6,979 bases of DNA from CALMJB01 sp963977945. GTDB taxonomy: Bacteria; Actinomycetota; Actinomycetes; Nanopelagicales; Nanopelagicaceae. A program made the position numbers and the translations under genes. This document shows, piece after piece, positions 5,513 through 6,979 of this stretch. The stretch covers positions 1-6,979 of the forward strand of contig CAXBQO010000059.1 in the NCBI GenBank assembly GCA_963977945.1, written 5' to 3'. The first letter of the stretch is position 1. Each line of letters begins with the position of its first letter. The notes below the pieces were generated by a model. That model had not been told where the DNA came from and searched no databases. It saw only the letters and a program-made list of their open reading frames with translations.

Positions 5513-6800
5513 ATGCTTTTTCCAAGTCAGCTTTTATGTCGGCAATATTTTCAATACCGACCGACAATCTGACTAATCCTGGAGTCACACCTGCAGTTAA
5601 TTGCTCGTCGGCAGTTAATTGCGAGTGTGTTGTTGATGCTGGGTGAATTGCCAGACTTCGAACATCGCCGATATTTGCAACGTGTGAGTGCAACTTCAAC
5701 GCTTCGATAAATTTCTTGCCGGCTTCAATTCCACCTTTTATTTCAAACGATAGAACTGAACCGCTGCCCTTTGGTGAATATTTGGTCGCTAACTTGTTCC
5801 ATTTAGAACTTGGAAGCGATGCATAATTCACCTGTTCTACCTGGTTATGTTTTTCAAGCCATGACGCAATCTCTTTTGCGTTTTGAACATGGCGTTCAAT
5901 TCGCAAAGACAAAGTTTCTAGTCCTTGAGCAAGTACCCATGCATTAAATGGTGAAACGGCAGCGCCGATATCTCGCAGCAATGTCAGACGAATCTTGAAA
6001 ATGTAAGAGAGATTTGCACCAAAAGGTGAACCGACTCCTAGTGCCTTGGCATAAACCAAACCGTGATACGAAGGATCTGGTTCATTAAAGTTTTTAAATT
6101 TGTCTGGATATTGCGCGTAATCAAATTTTCCAGAATCGACAATCGCTCCGACCACAACATTTCCGTGGCCAGATAGGAACTTAGTCGCAGAATGCACTAC
6201 AACATCTGCACCCCATTCGATTGGTCTAATCAAAAACGGTGTCGCAACTGTGTTATCCACGATTAACGGCACGCCGTTTTTATGGGCAACTTTTGCCACG
6301 GCTTCGATATCTAACAAATCATTTTTTGGATTTGCGATAGTTTCGCCGAAAAACGCTTTGGTATTTGGCTTTACCGCTTTTTGCCACGACTCTGGGTCAT
6401 CTGGATTTTCAACAAATGTAACTTCGATTCCAAATTTCGGTAAGGTGTAATGGAACAAGTTATAAGTACCGCCATAAAGTGATGGCGAAGAAACAATGTG
6501 ATCTCCCGCTTCCGCCACATTCAATACTGCAAATGTGGTGGCAGCTGATCCGGATGAAAGCAGCAACGCTGCAACTCCACCCTCAAGGGCTGCAATACGT
6601 TGTTCGATTGCATCTTGAGTTGGATTCATGATTCTGGTGTAAATGTTTCCCAGTTCTGCTAAACCGAATAAATCTGCGGCATGTTTAGTGTCGCGGAATT
6701 GATATGCGGTGGTTTGGTACAACGGCAACGCCCTCGCACCTGTTACAGGATCTGGAACTTGACCAGCATGAATCTGGGTAGTTTCAAATAAATAGGACAC
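5496..6800 (-). CDS. metY: O-acetylhomoserine sulfhydrylase / aminocarboxypropyltransferase (MetY), PLP-dependent
   Basis: Converts O-acetylhomoserine plus sulfide (or methanethiol) to homocysteine (or methionine) and acetate, the direct-sulfhydrylation route that bypasses cystathionine. The 434-residue length is typical for MetY and longer than most cystathionine gamma-synthases. Visible Cys/Met-metabolism PLP-enzyme features are YTRIMNPT (54-61, R56 for cofactor phosphate), SSGSAA (82-87), DNTVATP (182-188, D182 for the pyridine nitrogen), SATKFLSGHG (204-213, with K207 as the PLP Schiff-base lysine) and RSLAIHPASTTHSQL (381-395). The start is a GTG at 6800, five bases after a strong AGGAGG, and that Shine-Dalgarno lies in one arm of a hairpin in the riboswitch leader. 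It is the first gene of the operon; metX overlaps its end. A sister PLP enzyme of the family is the alternative, but motif spacing, the metX partner and the SAM riboswitch all favour MetY. Confidence 0.95.
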   Translation of the reverse strand: MSYLFETTQIHAGQVPDPVTGARALPLYQTTAYQFRDTKHAADLFGLAELGNIYTRIMNPTQDAIEQRIAALEGGVAALLLSSGSAATTFAVLNVAEAGDHIVSSPSLYGGTYNLFHYTLPKFGIEVTFVENPDDPESWQKAVKPNTKAFFGETIANPKNDLLDIEAVAKVAHKNGVPLIVDNTVATPFLIRPIEWGADVVVHSATKFLSGHGNVVVGAIVDSGKFDYAQYPDKFKNFNEPDPSYHGLVYAKALGVGSPFGANLSYIFKIRLTLLRDIGAAVSPFNAWVLAQGLETLSLRIERHVQNAKEIASWLEKHNQVEQVNYASLPSSKWNKLATKYSPKGSGSVLSFEIKGGIEAGKKFIEALKLHSHVANIGDVRSLAIHPASTTHSQLTADEQLTAGVTPGLVRLSVGIENIADIKADLEKAFAAAK

Positions 6801-6803
6801 AGC

Positions 6804-6854
6804 AACCTCCTTAAGGTTTTAAGGGGGTTCATCGATTTTTTCTCGGATGGACCC
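6804..6854 (-). promoter_or_regulatory. Riboswitch expression platform: Shine-Dalgarno sequestering hairpin and competing anti-sequester hairpin
   Basis: Two hairpins share the bases 6825-6829. The sequester pairs AACC (6829-6826) and CCTTAA (6824-6819) with TTAAGG (6814-6809) and GGTT (6807-6804), one mismatch, loop AACC. It buries the metY AGGAGG (6811-6806). The alternative pairs GGGT (6854-6851) with ACCC (6828-6825), CAT (6849-6847) with ATG (6832-6830), and CGA (6845-6843) with TCG (6835-6833), which removes one arm of the sequester. No T-run follows either hairpin, so control of translation initiation is more likely than termination. The first two bases of the anti-sequester (6854-6853) also take part in the aptamer's second pseudoknot, which links SAM binding to the switch. 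Confidence 0.75.
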
Positions 6855-6966
6855 ACGCTTGCTGATTGCACTTTGCAATCAACCTGGTCTTCACCCGGAG
6901 CACCCCACCGTGGTGGAGGGTTGCCGCTCAGTTAGCCGGGGCTATGAACTGAGACTCATGACCTGG
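6850..6966 (-). promoter_or_regulatory. SAM-IV riboswitch aptamer
   Basis: Binds S-adenosylmethionine in the metY-metX leader. The minus strand follows the SAM-IV layout. The closing stem is GGTC (6963-6960) with GACC (6889-6886). A seven-pair stem joins CTCAGTT (6953-6947) to AACTGAG (6933-6927), and its loop CCCGG (6940-6936) can pair with CCGGG (6898-6894), the first pseudoknot. The conserved GGCAACC core follows, then a hairpin whose loop CCACG (6913-6909) pairs with the tail CGTGG (6857-6853), the second pseudoknot. An eight-pair hairpin (6881-6874 with 6870-6863, loop AAG) lies between the closing stem and the tail. The tail beyond the closing stem and the second pseudoknot distinguish this from SAM-I. 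It matches closely the mycobacterial SAM-IV RNA as I remember it. The aptamer is complete; the promoter lies outside the window. Confidence 0.93.
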
Positions 6967-6979
6967 GGATGAAATTACT

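Noticed and set aside
6253..6261. Another DnaA-box-like word, TTATCCACG
   Set aside because: It lies inside metY, where the bases encode the conserved VDNT cofactor-binding motif; the coding constraint explains it.
6804..6829. The leader hairpin before metY as an intrinsic transcription terminator
   Set aside because: The 3' side is the Shine-Dalgarno and start codon, not a T-run, so ribosome-site sequestration fits better.

Overview
The window reads as ordinary chromosome of a low-GC, streamlined actinobacterium. Planktonic freshwater Actinobacteria of the acI / Nanopelagicales type are my best guess. The reasons are AT-rich coding DNA, very short intergenic gaps, an HrdB-type principal sigma factor, a small actinobacterial zinc-ribbon protein (DUF7455-like) between the sigma factor and a type IIA topoisomerase B subunit, and a SAM-IV riboswitch, a class known mainly from Actinobacteria. 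The lineage is inferred from gene content and composition; no marker RNA is present.

Layout. Positions 5-2083 (minus): parE/gyrB-type topoisomerase ATPase subunit, complete. Positions 2084-2317: divergent intergenic region with an imperfect palindrome containing a DnaA-box-like arm and a separate strong hairpin. Positions 2318-2527 (plus): 69-residue DUF7455-type zinc-ribbon protein. Positions 2531-2722 (minus): 63-residue CDGSH iron-sulfur protein, convergent with the previous gene with a 3-base gap. Positions 2740-4287 (minus): sigA, the principal sigma factor, 17 bases upstream of the CDGSH gene. Positions 4288-4417: sigA control region with a consensus -10, a DnaA-box match in the promoter spacer and a leader hairpin. 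Positions 4418-5512 (minus): metX. Positions 5496-6800 (minus): metY, overlapping metX by 17 bases. Positions 6804-6966 (minus): SAM-IV riboswitch and its expression platform controlling metY-metX.

How it works together. metY-metX is a two-gene methionine operon. MetX O-acetylates homoserine and MetY replaces the acetyl group with sulfide (or a thiol) to give homocysteine. The SAM-IV aptamer should shut the operon when S-adenosylmethionine is plentiful. The leader contains two mutually exclusive hairpins, one sequestering the metY Shine-Dalgarno and one freeing it, so translational control is the likely mode. The rest is housekeeping: sigA with a co-directional CDGSH gene, and a divergent pair of topoisomerase subunit and zinc-ribbon protein, an order resembling the hrdB region of Streptomyces.

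I found no mobile element, CRISPR array, tRNA, rRNA, phage remnant or obviously new multi-gene system. All five recognised long or medium genes and the 69-residue gene look intact. The most interesting material is regulatory: the riboswitch expression platform, the DnaA-box match inside the sigA promoter, the unexplained hairpin upstream of the zinc-ribbon gene, and the charge-segregated N-terminus of SigA.
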